Source: Candidatus Neoanaerotignum tabaqchaliae
Lineage (GTDB): Bacteria > Bacillota > Clostridia > Lachnospirales > Anaerotignaceae
Length of the DNA: 8,098 nucleotides
Assembly: GCA_904420235.1 (NCBI GenBank)
Contig: CAJFUS010000032.1
Coordinates: 1-8,098 of the forward strand
Direction: 5' to 3'
Numbering within the stretch: position 1 is the first letter of the stretch; each line of letters opens with the position of its first letter. Below are positions 7,616-8,098 of the stretch, piece by piece. Under the pieces are notes generated by a model. The model did no database searches. It saw only the letters and a program-made list of their open reading frames with translations, and had not been told where the DNA came from. A program made the translations under genes and the position numbers.

Positions 7616-7903
7616 ATGGTTTTGATTAGTTATGATGTTTCAACAATAGATAAAGGAGGAAAGACACGACTTAGAAAAGTTGCAAAAGAATGTCAGAATC
7701 ATGGACAAAGGGTTCAGAATTCCGTATTTGAGGTGGATTTAGATTATTCTGCATTTTTAAAGTTAAAAGATAGGTTGATAAAACTGATAGATGAAAGGCA
7801 AGACAGCCTTAGATTTTATTATCTTGGCAATAATTGGGAAAAAAGAGTTGAACATATTGGAGCTAAAGAAACGTATAATCCAGAAGGAGTTATAATAGTG
7901 TGA
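7616..7903 (+). CDS. cas2: Cas2 adaptation protein, type I-C
   Basis: This 95-residue ferredoxin-fold protein forms the central dimer of the Cas1-Cas2 integration complex. The first strand MVLISYDV carries the conserved Asp (residue 7). It is followed by GQRVQNSVFEVDLD, the DSLRFYYLG block and VEHIGAKETYNPEGVIIV, all typical of I-C Cas2 from end to end. A TTG at 7613 could add one residue, but the ATG at 7616 is better placed, 9 bases after AGGTGA (7601-7606), which itself overlaps the end of cas1. It is the last protein gene before the leader and array. Its main role in adaptation is structural; nuclease activity cannot be judged here. Confidence 0.97.
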   Translation: MVLISYDVSTIDKGGKTRLRKVAKECQNHGQRVQNSVFEVDLDYSAFLKLKDRLIKLIDERQDSLRFYYLGNNWEKRVEHIGAKETYNPEGVIIV

Positions 7904-7908
7904 TAATG

Positions 7909-7947
7909 GCGAACCTTATGTGTTTCTAAATTTCTAAATATGTTCGC
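7909..7947. repeat. Inverted repeat at the cas2-distal start of the leader
   Basis: GCGAAC (7909-7914) and GTTCGC (7942-7947) are exact reverse complements with 27 bases between them. They are almost the only G/C-containing words in this AT-rich stretch, which makes them stand out. The long loop and lack of a T-run argue against a terminator. I recall similar GCGAAC/GTTCGC pairs just after cas2 in other type I-C loci but cannot verify this here. A protein-binding or leader-recognition role is inference. Confidence 0.5.
7923..7938. repeat. Tandem 8-bp direct repeat in the leader
   Basis: TTTCTAAA occurs twice back to back (7923-7930 and 7931-7938), lying inside the loop of the surrounding GCGAAC/GTTCGC inverted repeat. 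It is visible directly in the sequence. No function can be assigned. Confidence 0.6.
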
Positions 7948-7950
7948 AGC

Positions 7951-7969
7951 AAATTTCATGTAAATTTCA
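7951..7969. repeat. 8-bp direct repeat with 11-bp period in the leader
   Basis: AAATTTCA occurs at 7951-7958 and again at 7962-7969, so the copies are 11 bases apart, about one helical turn. That phasing would place both copies on one face of the DNA, as is common for protein sites or bent A-tract DNA. The function is unknown. Confidence 0.55.
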
Positions 7970-7983
7970 AATTATATTATAAT
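7955..7983 (+). promoter_or_regulatory. Candidate promoter for the CRISPR array
   Basis: A perfect TATAAT lies at 7978-7983, and a weak -35 (TTCATG, 7955-7960, three of six matches) lies 17 bases upstream. Transcription would start near 7990, about 75 bases before the first repeat. The AT-richness makes this a modest candidate. Confidence 0.35.
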
Positions 7984-7997
7984 AAAAATCATTGTTT

Positions 7998-8017
7998 ACG
8001 TTATATTTATAAAACGT
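7998..8017. repeat. Imperfect 20-bp palindrome in the leader
   Basis: Bases 7998-8017 read ACGTT at the left end and AACGT at the right end. Eight of the ten base pairs across the dyad match. It lies 46 bases upstream of the first repeat. It could bind a dimeric protein or may be a chance consequence of AT-rich DNA. Confidence 0.35.
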
Positions 8018-8063
8018 CCGCCTATATGTTGGGGTGTGAAAGTAAAAAGATGTATATTTTGCG

Positions 8064-8098
8064 GTCACGCCTCGCATGAGGCGTGTGAGTAGAAATGA
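8064..8098 (+). CRISPR. First (leader-proximal) CRISPR repeat, type I-C-like, cut by the window edge
   Basis: The repeat runs from GTC at 8064 to GAAAT at 8096, 33 bases. Bases 8066-8073 (CACGCCTC) pair perfectly with 8078-8085 (GAGGCGTG) around the loop GCAT. The bases after the stem, TGAGTAGAAAT (8086-8096), are exactly 11 long, the 5' handle length expected when Cas5c cuts at the 3' base of the stem. The opening GTC, the loop containing CAT and the terminal GAAAT all match I-C repeats, but the handle differs in its middle from the common TGGATTGAAAT. The last two bases (GA) would begin the first spacer. Only one copy is visible, so the repeat boundaries are inferred from structure, not from repetition. 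Confidence 0.88.

Larger units (their letters stand above)
7904..8063 (+). promoter_or_regulatory. CRISPR leader
   Basis: These 160 bases between cas2 and the first repeat are AT-rich and non-coding, as expected for a leader that directs spacer insertion and array transcription. They hold an inverted repeat (7909-7947), two sets of 8-bp direct repeats (7923-7938 and 7951-7969), an imperfect palindrome (7998-8017) and a possible promoter (7955-7983). No GC-rich hairpin with a T-run is seen, so cas transcripts may read into the array. The orientation follows from the repeat, whose GAAAT end faces away from cas2. Confidence 0.85.

Noticed and set aside
7909..7947. GCGAAC/GTTCGC pair as a rho-independent terminator for the operon
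   Set aside because: The stem is only 6 bp with a 27-base loop and is followed by mixed sequence rather than a T-run, so it does not look like an intrinsic terminator.
1..8098. A new or hybrid CRISPR-associated system, or accessory genes within the operon
   Set aside because: All seven genes match the standard type I-C set in order, length and motifs. There is no extra gene, fusion, transposase, toxin or inactive effector, and gene gaps are too small to hide one.

Overview
The window holds a complete type I-C CRISPR-Cas locus, all on the + strand. The gene order is cas3, cas5c, cas8c (with a nested cas11c), cas7c, cas4, cas1 and cas2, followed by an AT-rich leader and the first CRISPR repeat at the right edge. 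The DNA is strongly AT-rich, with A/T-ending codons, purine-rich Shine-Dalgarno sites, and GTG and TTG starts beside ATG. This points to a low-GC Firmicute, most likely a clostridial anaerobe; the species cannot be named from this sequence alone.

Layout. Bases 1-99 are open in one frame and could be the tail of an upstream gene. Bases 100-381 are very AT-rich and non-coding, with candidate promoter elements and a perfect 9-bp inverted repeat just after a TATAAT box. Bases 382-7903 are seven tightly packed genes with gaps of at most 21 bp and three overlaps, so they probably form one operon. Bases 7904-8063 are the CRISPR leader, rich in short direct and inverted repeats. A 33-base repeat with a perfect 8-bp stem and an 11-base 3' handle starts at 8064. 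The array itself lies beyond the window, so no spacer can be read.

How the parts work together. Cas1 and Cas2, with Cas4 trimming and selecting prespacers by PAM, insert new spacers next to the leader. Cas5c should cut the array transcript at the 3' base of the repeat stem, as in other I-C systems, which lack Cas6. Cas5c, Cas7c, Cas8c and Cas11c form the Cascade surveillance complex. On target recognition it recruits the nuclease-helicase Cas3 to degrade the DNA. All expected catalytic motifs are visible and no gene looks broken, so the system appears intact.

I found no new defence system. The points most worth a second look are a very clear internal translation start for Cas11c inside cas8c, the unusual repeat handle, and the repeat-rich leader and operon-upstream region.
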